This document shows positions 1 to 8,124 of a stretch of DNA of 64,000 bases, piece after piece. The stretch is from Azotosporobacter soli. GTDB taxonomy: Bacteria > Bacillota > Negativicutes > SG130. Where the stretch lies: the NCBI RefSeq assembly GCF_030542965.1, contig NZ_JAUAOA010000006.1, positions 1-64,000 of the forward strand, written 5' to 3'. The notes below the pieces were generated by a model, which ran no database searches, was not told the DNA's origin, and was given only the letters and a program-made list of their open reading frames with translations. A program made the position numbers and the translations under genes. How positions within the stretch are numbered: position 1 is the stretch's first letter; every line of letters starts with the position of its first letter.

Positions 1-903
1 CAGCGCCGCGGTTGATTCCGCTTCGACCGCCGATACCGGCTGCTGCGCCGCAGCTGCAAGCGGGCCTGTGATATGTTCGCTTGTCCAATTCGCTACACCG
101 CGGCCTACGTCACTCAGCGCATCAATTCCGCTCGCAAAATGCGCGGTTTCAGGATTGGCGTACGAACCGCCGAGCGCGTCGTTGTCGACGCCGCTAAAAC
201 TGTACGGCGTTCCGCCCTGTACGCCGTTTGCGACGTCCTGCTGCGCAAGTCCCGGCGCGCCGCTCTCGACGGAGACGCCGGAATCGGAGTTCTCCTCCGC
301 TGCGCCGATGCCGAAGGATTGCAGGCCCGTCTCCGCTTCTTGCCGCGTCATACCCGGCACGTTATCGCTGAGCATCGCAGCGGTCGATTCCGCTTCGACC
401 GCAGAGACCGGTTGCTGCGTCGCAGCTGCGAACGGCCCGGTAATGTTTTCGCTGCACCAACCCGCAACGCTGTTCAGAAAACCGCTGCCCATATCGCCTA
501 GCGCAGCCAACCCGCTGCCGATCTGCGTTGTTTCGGCGTCGGTATACGAGCCGCCGAGCGCGTCGTTATCGACGCCGCTGTAAGAGCAGGGCGTACCGCC
601 TTGCACGCCTTCTCCCTCGGAACCTTCCGAAGAGGCGCTGCTGCCTGAATCCGCCGCCTCGCTGCCGAAGCCGCCGGAGGAAGCATTCGATGCGCTCTCG
701 TTTGAGGCATCGCCGCCGAAACTGCCGCCGCTCAGCCCTTGTCCCTCGCTGCCGCTTGATTCGCTGCTGCCGCCGAAACCGCCCGCACTGCCTTGACTGT
801 CGCCGCCGCTTGACTCGCCGCCGTTTCCTCCGCCGTAACCGCCACCGTAACCGCCGCCGTAGCCGCCGCTATTTCCGCCTTCGCCTGATCCATCATAACT
901 CAT
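1..903 (-). CDS. Glycine-rich repeat exoprotein, second copy (C-terminal part outside the window)
   Basis: The first 301 codons are visible; the gene continues past the left edge. The start at 903 lies behind a GGAGCGG ribosome site. The protein is nearly identical to the 526-residue product at 4346..5926: a Gly/Ser-rich N-terminus with GYGG repeats, two GVQGGTP...GVDNDALGGSY blocks and an NVPGMT motif. It has four extra residues from one additional GYGG unit, plus a few substitutions. No Sec signal peptide is visible, so export would depend on the type I system upstream in the operon; that is an inference. Function is unknown. I favour a secreted effector or bacteriocin-like protein, because membrane proteins resembling immunity proteins lie between the two copies. 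A repetitive surface protein is the alternative. Confidence 0.75.
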   Translation of the reverse strand, partial: MSYDGSGEGGNSGGYGGGYGGGYGGGNGGESSGGDSQGSAGGFGGSSESSGSEGQGLSGGSFGGDASNESASNASSGGFGSEAADSGSSASSEGSEGEGVQGGTPCSYSGVDNDALGGSYTDAETTQIGSGLAALGDMGSGFLNSVAGWCSENITGPFAAATQQPVSAVEAESTAAMLSDNVPGMTRQEAETGLQSFGIGAAEENSDSGVSVESGAPGLAQQDVANGVQGGTPYSFSGVDNDALGGSYANPETAHFASGIDALSDVGRGVANWTSEHITGPLAAAAQQPVSAVEAESTAAL

Positions 904-941
904 GCTATACCGCTCCTTTGTTCTGTATTGCTTGTGGTTGC
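1..941. repeat. Large direct duplication, copy A (pair of 5036..5964)
   Basis: This stretch matches 5036..5964 in the same orientation with only scattered substitutions and one 12-base in-frame difference in the GYGG tract. The match continues about 38 bases beyond the start codon, into sequence that in the other copy encodes the last codons of the ABC transporter gene. It stops abruptly at 941/5964. The left boundary lies outside the window. Confidence 0.9.
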
Positions 942-1001
942 CGCCCCTTATAATGTTGATAATTAATGGATCACGCTTTTCCATCGTTTATCCCATTGCT
1001 T

Positions 1002-1700
1002 TTATTGCAATCCCTTAATCCTCTCTTTTGCCTGGGCAATTCGTTGATCACTCGGCGCGGCATTTTTGATAAATTCATTGTAGGCATTCAGCGCTTCTTT
1101 GTATTGTTGTTTCTTTTCATAAACAGCTCCCAGCTCAAAATAGGCATGCACAAGATCTTGATTTGTTCGAATGGCCTGTTGATAATCGCTGATTGCCTTC
1201 TCATATTCCTTTAATCCAACATAGGCATTGCCGCGAAGCAAGAACGATTTAGCATCGCCAGCGATCTCAATTGCTTTCGTACAATCCTCCACCGCCTTCT
1301 GATATTCACCTTTTACAAAATACATGCCGCCTCGATTATTGTACGCTTCCGCCATCGTTGCGTTCAGTTCGATCGCCTTCGTAAAGTCTTCCAATGCCAG
1401 GTTTATCTTCTCTACGTTCGCATAAGCAATTCCTCGCGAAACATACGCGTCTTCCTTTTTTGGTTCTAGTTCTATCGCTTTTGAATAATCACTTATCGCT
1501 AAATCATATTGATGTCTTTTCGAATATGCTATGCCTCTTTTGTAGTATGCATCGCGGCTTTGATCCGGCGTTCCTTCAATCTGATGACTGTATAGCCAAA
1601 TCTGACACTGTGGATCCTTTGTGATGAAATAGAAAACTGAAAAACACAGCAATGCTAGCGATAAAATCACAACCACACGAATTATTTTCGTATTTGTCAT
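1002..1700 (-). CDS. Membrane-anchored TPR protein
   Basis: The 232-residue protein has one N-terminal transmembrane segment (about residues 8-26) followed by roughly five tetratricopeptide repeats, with recurring patterns such as AYYKRGIAY, AYNNRGGMY and AIELEP. Its TPR domain probably faces the periplasm and serves as a protein-binding scaffold; partners are unknown. The start follows AAAGGAG at a spacing of nine. It lies between the membrane-protein array and the second exoprotein copy, all on one strand, so it may be part of the same module. It is much more AT-rich than the exoprotein genes. TPR proteins are too diverse for a precise function. Confidence 0.8.
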   Translation of the reverse strand: MTNTKIIRVVVILSLALLCFSVFYFITKDPQCQIWLYSHQIEGTPDQSRDAYYKRGIAYSKRHQYDLAISDYSKAIELEPKKEDAYVSRGIAYANVEKINLALEDFTKAIELNATMAEAYNNRGGMYFVKGEYQKAVEDCTKAIEIAGDAKSFLLRGNAYVGLKEYEKAISDYQQAIRTNQDLVHAYFELGAVYEKKQQYKEALNAYNEFIKNAAPSDQRIAQAKERIKGLQ

Positions 1701-1821
1701 ACATACTCGCTCCTTTTTATCTGAACCTTACCGTCAATTTTCAGTAATCTATAATAGTTTCATTATTTTTTATACAAACAAGATTTGATCAGTTATGTTT
1801 TTGCTATTCTTTATCCTGCTA

Positions 1822-2232
1822 CTACCACATTAAAAGACATAAAATTCCCCATGGAATAAAAATAGCCGAACTATACACCAGCTTTGCCTTCGTCACCTCT
1901 TCCGGATTTTTAATATGATTGCCGAAACCATACAGCAGCAATCCGACGAGCATCATCCCGATACTTGCCAATAACTGGCGCAGCATCGGGATTCCCTCAA
2001 TCATCTGGCCAGCCATCAAAAGACCGCTTCCCATTCCAGCACCTGCTATTACACTCAGTCCAATTCGATTATAGGTATTGTATTTTTTCCGTTTATAAAT
2101 AATCCAGATTACAATTCCTACAACTATGAGCATTATCATTCCAAGATTCCATGGATACTTCAGATGCAAGCCAATCGGCGTTACAATCGATCCGATTATC
2201 AGCCCTTGCTTCGCGGTTAATTTGTCTTCCAT
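1822..2232 (-). CDS. Small polytopic membrane protein, array member 1 (candidate immunity protein)
   Basis: The 136-residue protein has about four predicted transmembrane segments. It shares IIGSIVTPIGLHLKYPWN near the N-terminus and GNHIKNPEEVTK near the C-terminus with the proteins at 3361..3795 and 3890..4324. The region upstream of its start is almost identical to that upstream of 3795, so the two arose by recent duplication. I do not recognise a named family. Its position downstream of a secreted glycine-rich protein with a hydrophobic C-terminus suggests an inner-membrane immunity protein; this is inference only. A membrane chaperone or secretion accessory is also possible. Confidence 0.7.
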   Translation of the reverse strand: MEDKLTAKQGLIIGSIVTPIGLHLKYPWNLGMIMLIVVGIVIWIIYKRKKYNTYNRIGLSVIAGAGMGSGLLMAGQMIEGIPMLRQLLASIGMMLVGLLLYGFGNHIKNPEEVTKAKLVYSSAIFIPWGILCLLMW

Positions 2233-2345
2233 GTTCTTCTCACTTCAATCTTATTTATTCTTCAAACAGACTTTCAAACTTTATATTTTCATGGCATTTT
2301 CTTTCAAAAGACTAATCGTTTGCTCTAACGCAATCAAAATGCATG

Positions 2346-2750
2346 CTAGCTATAAAGTAAAAATAGCCACACAGCTGCCAGGATGCAGGAGCTAAGCAAT
2401 GAATACAATAACGACTTTACGGTCACCATTTCCGGATTCTGAATGCGGCTGCCAATACCTACGATAAAAATTCCCATTAAAACTAAGCCAAGTGCTAGCG
2501 ATATTTGTTCCAGCAAAGACATATCACCTATCAGAATGCCCATGGAAGCGCTTGTAATTCCCACGCCACCCACTGCGCAAATCCCATAGCCCAAAACGCT
2601 GTAACGATTCATCTCCCGCCATGTGAAAAAGAGAGAGACAAACATCGCCACTAAAGCACTAACTGCCGCAATCGCATTCCAGGGATAAGCAAGATGCATT
2701 CCTATCGGTATAATAAGAAAGCTCATTGTCATTTTTTGCTTTTTTGTCAT
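2346..2750 (-). CDS. Small polytopic membrane protein, array member 2 (divergent paralog)
   Basis: The 134-residue protein has about four transmembrane segments. It is the most divergent member of the four-protein array, but keeps the plan: a short charged N-terminus (MTKKQKM), then IIPIGMHLAYPWN, matching IVTPIGLHLKYPWN of the others, and later GIGSRIQNPEMVTVK, matching GIGNHIKDPNRVTK. Unlike the others it starts with a lysine-rich rather than a MEEKLTAKQG segment. Function is unknown. If the array encodes immunity proteins, this one may match a diverged or lost effector. Confidence 0.7.
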   Translation of the reverse strand: MTKKQKMTMSFLIIPIGMHLAYPWNAIAAVSALVAMFVSLFFTWREMNRYSVLGYGICAVGGVGITSASMGILIGDMSLLEQISLALGLVLMGIFIVGIGSRIQNPEMVTVKSLLYSLLSSCILAAVWLFLLYS

Positions 2751-2841
2751 AACTTTCTTCCCCTGTTTAACCCTATTACGAAGTTTTTCCTTGACGTTAT
2801 TTTATCTTCCATACTGCCCTCCCTTCTTTTTTCTGCGCTCA

Positions 2842-3285
2842 CTAAAGCTTCCAAGACGCCCCGATTGCGTACGTCCAAAAATCATCCCCACTTTGATCCG
2901 CGGCCCGATAGTAGAGATAGATTTCGCGGTCATTTTTTCGGTATCTAATTTCTTTGCTCCCCTTATCTTTACCCCAGATTTTTATATCTTTTTCCTCAAC
3001 TTTATCCCAGCCGAGCCGCTTCATTTCATTCTCATAGTAGTCATTGATTTCTTGATAGCTAAAGAACGCTACAAATTTCTTTTCTACATTTGTTCGGTCT
3101 GATTTTGTCATCACGTCCATTTTTTTCAAATGTGATCCCGGCATGATCTGAATTTCATTCAAGTCTGCTTTTATTTTCATTTCTTCCTGCGCAATATCTA
3201 CATGATACAACGTTGGTTTGACTGCTTCGTATGATAAAATCACCAAGACAAGTAAAAAAATCACTATCTTAACTCGTCTAAACAC
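2842..3285 (-). CDS. Single-span membrane-anchored protein of unknown function
   Basis: The 147-residue protein has one N-terminal hydrophobic segment (about residues 5-20) and a soluble, probably extracytoplasmic domain. That domain contains YYENEMKRLGW, a pattern also seen as YYQEELKEKGW in the protein at 42274..42705, which has the same one-span layout. The two appear to be distant relatives in separate accessory regions. It sits inside the membrane-protein array on the same strand. I do not recognise a family with known function. Confidence 0.7.
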   Translation of the reverse strand: MFRRVKIVIFLLVLVILSYEAVKPTLYHVDIAQEEMKIKADLNEIQIMPGSHLKKMDVMTKSDRTNVEKKFVAFFSYQEINDYYENEMKRLGWDKVEEKDIKIWGKDKGSKEIRYRKNDREIYLYYRAADQSGDDFWTYAIGASWKL

Positions 3286-3360
3286 GCACGCCCTCCTTGA
3301 TCAGAATCGGAATGCCACCTTTTCTTCCCGCTGCAATCGTATTTATTTTTCGCTTATAGA

Positions 3361-3795
3361 TTAGTGATGCAGACTATACGCAAACCACACCACTGCCCCA
3401 ACGCAGATTACACAAAAACAAAATCCGCCAAAAGCATATGCCAATGTCTTCTTTGTCACTCGATTCGGATCTTTGATGTGGTTGCCAATGCCGATGGTAA
3501 AAATGCCGATGAACAACGTGACCAGACTGACTGCGATTTGCAGCAACTCGGACGCCCCTGCTATCGGATTTCCACTCATCACCATTGCAGCAAGAAGACC
3601 TGCCGCAATCATTATCATGGTTCCGATAAAATTATATTTATTGTATGTTTTTCGGTCACGAATCATGACCAATAGAAACACAACGCTCGCAATAATCGCC
3701 AATGCAACATTCCACGGATATTTGAGATGCAAACCGATCGGCGTCACAATTGATCCGATTACCAAGCCTTGCTTCGCGGTTAATTTCTCTTCCAT
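3361..3795 (-). CDS. Small polytopic membrane protein, array member 3 (candidate immunity protein)
   Basis: The 144-residue protein has about four transmembrane segments and is closely related to the protein at 3890..4324: both have IVTPIGLHLKYPWN, MIRDR, YNKY, IGTMIM and GNHIKDPxRVTKK, and both end in LHH. Its first codons and upstream sequence match those of 1822..2232. No enzyme motif is visible. It is a likely product of local duplication in the operon downstream of the exoprotein gene. The immunity role is inferred from context. Confidence 0.7.
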   Translation of the reverse strand: MEEKLTAKQGLVIGSIVTPIGLHLKYPWNVALAIIASVVFLLVMIRDRKTYNKYNFIGTMIMIAAGLLAAMVMSGNPIAGASELLQIAVSLVTLFIGIFTIGIGNHIKDPNRVTKKTLAYAFGGFCFCVICVGAVVWFAYSLHH

Positions 3796-3889
3796 GTTCT
3801 TCTCACTTCAATCTTATTTTTTCCTTACGACAGTTGCTTTCAAAAAAACGATTCGTTGATGAACTATCTCGTTTCCTATGACCTTCTTA

Positions 3890-4324
3890 TTAGTGATGCA
3901 GGTTATACACAAACCACCCCAATGCCCCAAAATAAATTACAATGAAACAAAATGCGCCAAAGATGTACGCTAGGTCTTTTTTTGTCACTCGCTTCGGATC
4001 TTTAATGTGGTTGCCAACGCCGATGACAAAAATGCCGATAAACATCATGACCAGACTGACTGCAACAGGCATTAATACGGAAGCTCCAGGAATCGGATTT
4101 TCAATCATTACCGTTCCCATAAAGATGCCAGCCACAACCATTATCATAGTCCCGATAAAAATGTATTTGTTGTAGCTTCCTCTGTCACGAATCATGATAA
4201 ATAAGAACATTATGCTCGCAATAATCGTCACAGCAGCATTCCATGGATATTTTAGATGCAAGCCGATCGGCGTCACAATCGATCCGATTATAAAGCCTTG
4301 CTTAGCTTTCATTTTTATTCCCAT
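3890..4324 (-). CDS. Small polytopic membrane protein, array member 4 (candidate immunity protein)
   Basis: The 144-residue protein has about four transmembrane segments and is the close paralog of 3361..3795. It begins only 21 bases after the stop of the full-length exoprotein gene, so the two are probably cotranscribed. That is the usual place for an immunity gene relative to its toxin gene. A second in-frame start four codons in (MKAKQG) is possible; GGGAA lies five bases before it. Shared motifs are IVTPIGLHLKYPWN and GVGNHIKDPKRVTKK. No characterised family is recognised. Confidence 0.7.
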   Translation of the reverse strand: MGIKMKAKQGFIIGSIVTPIGLHLKYPWNAAVTIIASIMFLFIMIRDRGSYNKYIFIGTMIMVVAGIFMGTVMIENPIPGASVLMPVAVSLVMMFIGIFVIGVGNHIKDPKRVTKKDLAYIFGAFCFIVIYFGALGWFVYNLHH

Positions 4325-4345
4325 TTTATTTGATCCCTATATCTT

Positions 4346-5926
4346 TCACTTTTTTGATAACTGACTACTTTTCACAGCATTAACCCCATACCCAATACTA
4401 GTTGCTACAAAGGTGTTTGCAATTGCACATCCTGCAGGAAGCATTCCCGCTGTCAGGAGTGCTCCCGAAACTACCGACCCTACTCCCCATGCACCTATGT
4501 CTAGCACAATTGCAGCGGCTAGCTCTCTCTCCTTATAGTCCTGGCAGTCCATCGCTATGTCAGCACCGGTAGAAAGGATGCTCAACGGCCCGGTGTACCT
4601 CATCGCACCCTTTAATTCAGCCACCCCACATACTTTTTCCGCCACGGCTATTTCTGATGCCACGCCTAACGAAGGTAGCCCGATTTTGCTGACGGCAAGC
4701 GTTTCTAAGGAGGCTACCCGGGTTCCCAGCGCCGTATCGCCTGCATTCACAACCGAGTTTCGCAGGACGCTTCCATGTCCGTTGTCCCACGCCGCAACAT
4801 CGGTAAAGGCGACATCCACCTTTTGCCCCTCCTGCACGGAGGCGACTTGACCAACGGGAGTCTCCGGGTCAGCCCCCATCGCTTTCAAACTATTATCCAC
4901 TTCCTGCTGCGTCATTCCCGGCACATTCGCGGCCAGCAAGCCGGATATCGTCTGCGACTCCTCCGTTGTTCCGGTGAGGGACTGCAACCCTTGCTGCGCT
5001 TCTTCGCGCGTCATCCCCGGCACGTTATCGCCCAGCAGCGCCGCGGTTGATTCCGCTTCGACCGCCGATACCGGCTGCTGCGCCGCAGCTGCAAGCGGGC
5101 CTGTGATATGTTCGCTGGTCCAATTCGCTACACCGCGGCCTACGTCACTCAGCGCATCAATTCCGCTCGCAAAATGCGCGGTTTCAGGATTGGCGTACGA
5201 ACCGCCGAGCGCGTCGTTGTCGACGCCGCTAAAACTGTACGGCGTTCCGCCCTGTACGCCGTTTGCGACGTCCTGCTGCGCAAGTCCCGGCGCGCCGCTC
5301 TCGACGGAGACGCCGGAATCGGAGTTCTCCTCCGCTGCGCCGATGCCGAAGGATTGCAGGCCCGTCTCCGCTTCTTGCCGCGTCATACCCGGCACGTTAT
5401 CGCTGAGCATCGCAGCGGTCGATTCCGCTTCGACCGCAGAGACCGGTTGCTGCGTCGCAGCTGCGAACGGCCCGGTAATGTTTTCGCTGCACCAACCCGC
5501 AACGCTGTTCAGAAAACCGCTGCCCATATCGCCTAGCGCAGCCAACCCGCTGCCGATCTGCGTTGTTTCGGCGGCGGTATACGAGCCGCCGAGCGCGTCG
5601 TTATCGACGCCGCTGTAAGAGCAGGGCGTACCGCCTTGCACGCCTTCGCCTTCGGAACCTTCCGAAGAGGCGCTGCTGCCTGCATCTGCCGCCTCGCTGC
5701 CGAAGCCGCCGGAGGAAGCGTTCGTTGCGCTCTCGTTTGAGGCGTCGCCGCCGAAATTGCCGCCACCCAGCCCTTGTCCCTCGCTGCCGCTTGCTTCGCC
5801 GCTGCCGCCGAAACCGCCCGCACTGCCTTGGCTGTCGCCGCCGCTTGACTCGCCTCCGTTTCCTCCGCCGTAACCGCCGCCGTAGCCGCCGCTATTTCCG
5901 CCTTCGCCTGATCCATCATAACTCAT
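4346..5926 (-). CDS. Glycine-rich repeat exoprotein, candidate type I-secreted effector
   Basis: The 526-residue protein has these parts. Residues 1-95 are Gly/Ser-rich and carry GYGG repeats. Two related repeats of about 100 residues (95-197 and 223-320) each start with GVQGGTP and GVDNDALGGSY and end with NVPGMT followed by a short helix-like segment. A third, lone NVPGMT motif lies at 328-351. From about 465 to 515 there is a hydrophobic segment rich in Gly, Ala and Ser, like the glycine-zipper ends of membrane-acting toxins. No Sec signal, RTX nonapeptides or double-glycine leader are visible. The start codon overlaps the stop of the ABC transporter gene (ATGA), so translation of cargo and exporter is coupled. 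Export by that system is strongly suggested by context; toxicity is inferred. Confidence 0.8.
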   Translation of the reverse strand: MSYDGSGEGGNSGGYGGGYGGGNGGESSGGDSQGSAGGFGGSGEASGSEGQGLGGGNFGGDASNESATNASSGGFGSEAADAGSSASSEGSEGEGVQGGTPCSYSGVDNDALGGSYTAAETTQIGSGLAALGDMGSGFLNSVAGWCSENITGPFAAATQQPVSAVEAESTAAMLSDNVPGMTRQEAETGLQSFGIGAAEENSDSGVSVESGAPGLAQQDVANGVQGGTPYSFSGVDNDALGGSYANPETAHFASGIDALSDVGRGVANWTSEHITGPLAAAAQQPVSAVEAESTAALLGDNVPGMTREEAQQGLQSLTGTTEESQTISGLLAANVPGMTQQEVDNSLKAMGADPETPVGQVASVQEGQKVDVAFTDVAAWDNGHGSVLRNSVVNAGDTALGTRVASLETLAVSKIGLPSLGVASEIAVAEKVCGVAELKGAMRYTGPLSILSTGADIAMDCQDYKERELAAAIVLDIGAWGVGSVVSGALLTAGMLPAGCAIANTFVATSIGYGVNAVKSSQLSKK

Positions 5927-5964
5927 GCTATACCGCTCCTTTTTTCTGTATTGCTTGTGGTTGC
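5036..5964. repeat. Large direct duplication, copy B (pair of 1..941)
   Basis: This copy lies in its apparent original context: 5927..5964 is the 3' end of the ABC transporter reading frame. Copy A carries this tail without the rest of the transporter, so copy B looks ancestral and copy A derived. Low divergence means either a recent event or ongoing gene conversion. Confidence 0.9.
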
Positions 5965-8121
5965 TAATTGTTGGCTATTATAGAGTCGATAGTATTCGCC
6001 GCGCGCCGCCAGGAGCTCTTCGTGCTGGCCCTGCTCGACGATCCTGCCGTCTTGCATGACGATGATGCTGTCGCAGTCTTGGATCGTTGACAAGCGATGC
6101 GCCACCATCAGTACGGTTCTGCCTTCCGCCATCCGTCCCAGGTTGTTTCGGATGAGCTCTTCCGCTTCGTTGTCCAGCGAACTGGTCGCTTCGTCAAAGA
6201 CCAGGATGCGTGGGTTTGTCAGCAAGGCCCGGGCAATCGCGATGCGTTGCTTTTGTCCGCCGGACAGCGCCGTGCCGCGTTCGCCAACCAAAGCGTCATA
6301 CCCTTTCGACAATCCGGCGGCGAAACGATCCACGCCGGCGATAGCGGCCGCGCTTTCGATTTCCTCCCAGCTGGCATCCTGTTTGGCTAACGCAATATTG
6401 TCTTTGATGCTGCCGTGGAAGAGATAATTTTCTTGCAGTACAACGCCGATTTGCCGTCTGAGCCAAGCCGGTTCGACCTGCGCCAGATCGATGCCGTCAA
6501 TCAGGATGCGTCCGCTCTCCGGCAGGTACAAGCGTTGGATCATTTTCGCCAATGTGCTTTTGCCGGAACCGGATCGTCCGACGATCCCGACGCGGCTGCC
6601 GGCTTTGATCTGCAGGTTGATGTCGTGCAATATTTTTTTGGCGTTTTTTTCATAACGGAAAGTGACGCCATCTAAAACAATCTCGCCGGAAATCGTCGCC
6701 AACGTTGTCCGGGCCGGATCGAAGGTCGGCTCCGCCTGTTCGTTGACGATTTCACCTAAGCGCGCGACCGCCTCTTTGGTCTCCTGCAGGTTTTGCCAGA
6801 GCGCAACCAAACGCAGTACCGGCGAAACGACCGCAGTCGCATACATTTGAAACGCAATCAACTCCCCGACGGTAAGCTGGTTGTCGATGACTTGCCGGAT
6901 GCCGATCCAGAGGATGCAAATCATCGAGACCTGCTGGATGAACGTTGCCGTGTTGTTGCCGATATTATCGATGTTGGCGTTGGCAAACACCCGTTTCACA
7001 TAGCCGGACAGCATTTCATCCCACTTCTTGATGAAATAGTGTTCGGCCGCCGCTGTCTTAACGGTCTGAATGCCGGTGATCGCTTCTATCAAAAAGGTCT
7101 GGTTTTCTGCGCCCAGTCTGAATTTTTCTTTCAAGCCCCGACGCAAGAGCGGCGTCAGCGCCAGATTCAGCACTGCATAGCAACCTAGCGTCAGCAGCAC
7201 GACCAGCGTGAGATAACCGCTGTAAAAGAACATGATCAACAGGTACACCAGTGCAAAAACGCTGTCAACAATCGTCGTAAACGCGGAGCCGACGATAAAA
7301 CCGCGAATGGTCTCCATTTCGCGCAGCCGAGCCACGATGTCTCCGACCTGCTGTCGCTCAAAAAACGGCAACGGCAGGGCCAGCAACTTTTTAAAGAGCC
7401 GCGCACTAACCACAACGTCAACTTTGCTGAGATGATGATTCAGCATATAGCTGCGCAAGCCGCTGATCCACGCTTCATATACGCAAATGGCGATCATGCC
7501 GGCGACCATGACGTGCAACGAGCCGACGCTATGCTGCACCAGCACTTTGTTGATGACGACCTGGGTAAATAGCGGACTGATCAGGCCAAAGCCCTGAATC
7601 AGCAGCGAAAAGAGCAGCACCTTGCCAAACGCGCGCTTGTAGCGCAGCAGGATCGGCGCAAACCAGCGCAAACCGAAGGAAGCGCCTGCGCCTTCTGTAT
7701 GCTTCTTCTCTTTGGCGATCAACACGGCCTGACCGCTCCATTGTTCCAGAAACGCGCTCTCCGTTAGCGCCAGTGTTGTTTTGCAAAACGGGTCATAGAG
7801 CACCGCTTGCCCTTCGCTTTGCTCCAGCAGCACGGCATGCGAGCCGTTGCGCAGGATGATAATCGCCGGCAGCGGCAGCGTCGCCTCGTCTTTCTTGGCC
7901 GCGTAATCGATGCAGCGCGCCTTTAAGCCCAGTTGTCGCGCTGCGCCGACCAGCGTCGGCAGATCCATGCCGCCTGCTTTGATGATATTCGCGCGGCGTA
8001 TCTGCTTCTCATCCGCATTCACGCCGCAGAGTCCCGCAATAAAACATAAACAGTCCAGCGCAGCATCGAACGCGGGCGCATTTTTTGCTTTTTCTTGTCC
8101 CTGTTTGCCTTCTTCTGCCAT
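5923..8121 (-). CDS. Type I secretion ABC transporter, HlyB-like with inactive C39-like domain
   Basis: The 732-residue protein has an N-terminal C39-peptidase-like domain (about 1-135), a six-helix membrane domain and a C-terminal ATPase. ATPase motifs are clear: Walker A GRSGSGKST, signature LSGGQKQRIA, and Walker B VFDEATSSLD. Aligned to bacteriocin peptidases, the catalytic Cys position appears to be Ala in DAALDCLCFIAG. This makes it a chaperone-like domain of the HlyB type rather than a leader peptidase. It should sit in the inner membrane with the HlyD-like protein and the second ABC protein, exporting the glycine-rich protein whose start codon its stop overlaps. An outer-membrane TolC-type channel is not in the window. 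Confidence 0.88.
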   Translation of the reverse strand: MAEEGKQGQEKAKNAPAFDAALDCLCFIAGLCGVNADEKQIRRANIIKAGGMDLPTLVGAARQLGLKARCIDYAAKKDEATLPLPAIIILRNGSHAVLLEQSEGQAVLYDPFCKTTLALTESAFLEQWSGQAVLIAKEKKHTEGAGASFGLRWFAPILLRYKRAFGKVLLFSLLIQGFGLISPLFTQVVINKVLVQHSVGSLHVMVAGMIAICVYEAWISGLRSYMLNHHLSKVDVVVSARLFKKLLALPLPFFERQQVGDIVARLREMETIRGFIVGSAFTTIVDSVFALVYLLIMFFYSGYLTLVVLLTLGCYAVLNLALTPLLRRGLKEKFRLGAENQTFLIEAITGIQTVKTAAAEHYFIKKWDEMLSGYVKRVFANANIDNIGNNTATFIQQVSMICILWIGIRQVIDNQLTVGELIAFQMYATAVVSPVLRLVALWQNLQETKEAVARLGEIVNEQAEPTFDPARTTLATISGEIVLDGVTFRYEKNAKKILHDINLQIKAGSRVGIVGRSGSGKSTLAKMIQRLYLPESGRILIDGIDLAQVEPAWLRRQIGVVLQENYLFHGSIKDNIALAKQDASWEEIESAAAIAGVDRFAAGLSKGYDALVGERGTALSGGQKQRIAIARALLTNPRILVFDEATSSLDNEAEELIRNNLGRMAEGRTVLMVAHRLSTIQDCDSIIVMQDGRIVEQGQHEELLAARGEYYRLYNSQQLATTSNTEKRSGIA

Positions 8122-8124
8122 CTC

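Noticed and set aside
68-583. Plus-strand frames at 68..583 and 4974..5618
   Set aside because: They are mirror frames of the exoprotein genes, repeated only because those genes are duplicated. No ribosome site or domain.
1690-1705. A TTTGTCATACATAC sequence like the AraR site
   Set aside because: It coincides with the start codon of the TPR gene and breaks the palindrome (ACAT instead of ACAA).
4346-5926. RTX toxin or double-glycine bacteriocin precursor
   Set aside because: There are no GGxGxDxUx nonapeptides, and the GG pairs in the N-terminus are part of low-complexity repeats rather than a leader. The exporter peptidase domains look inactive.
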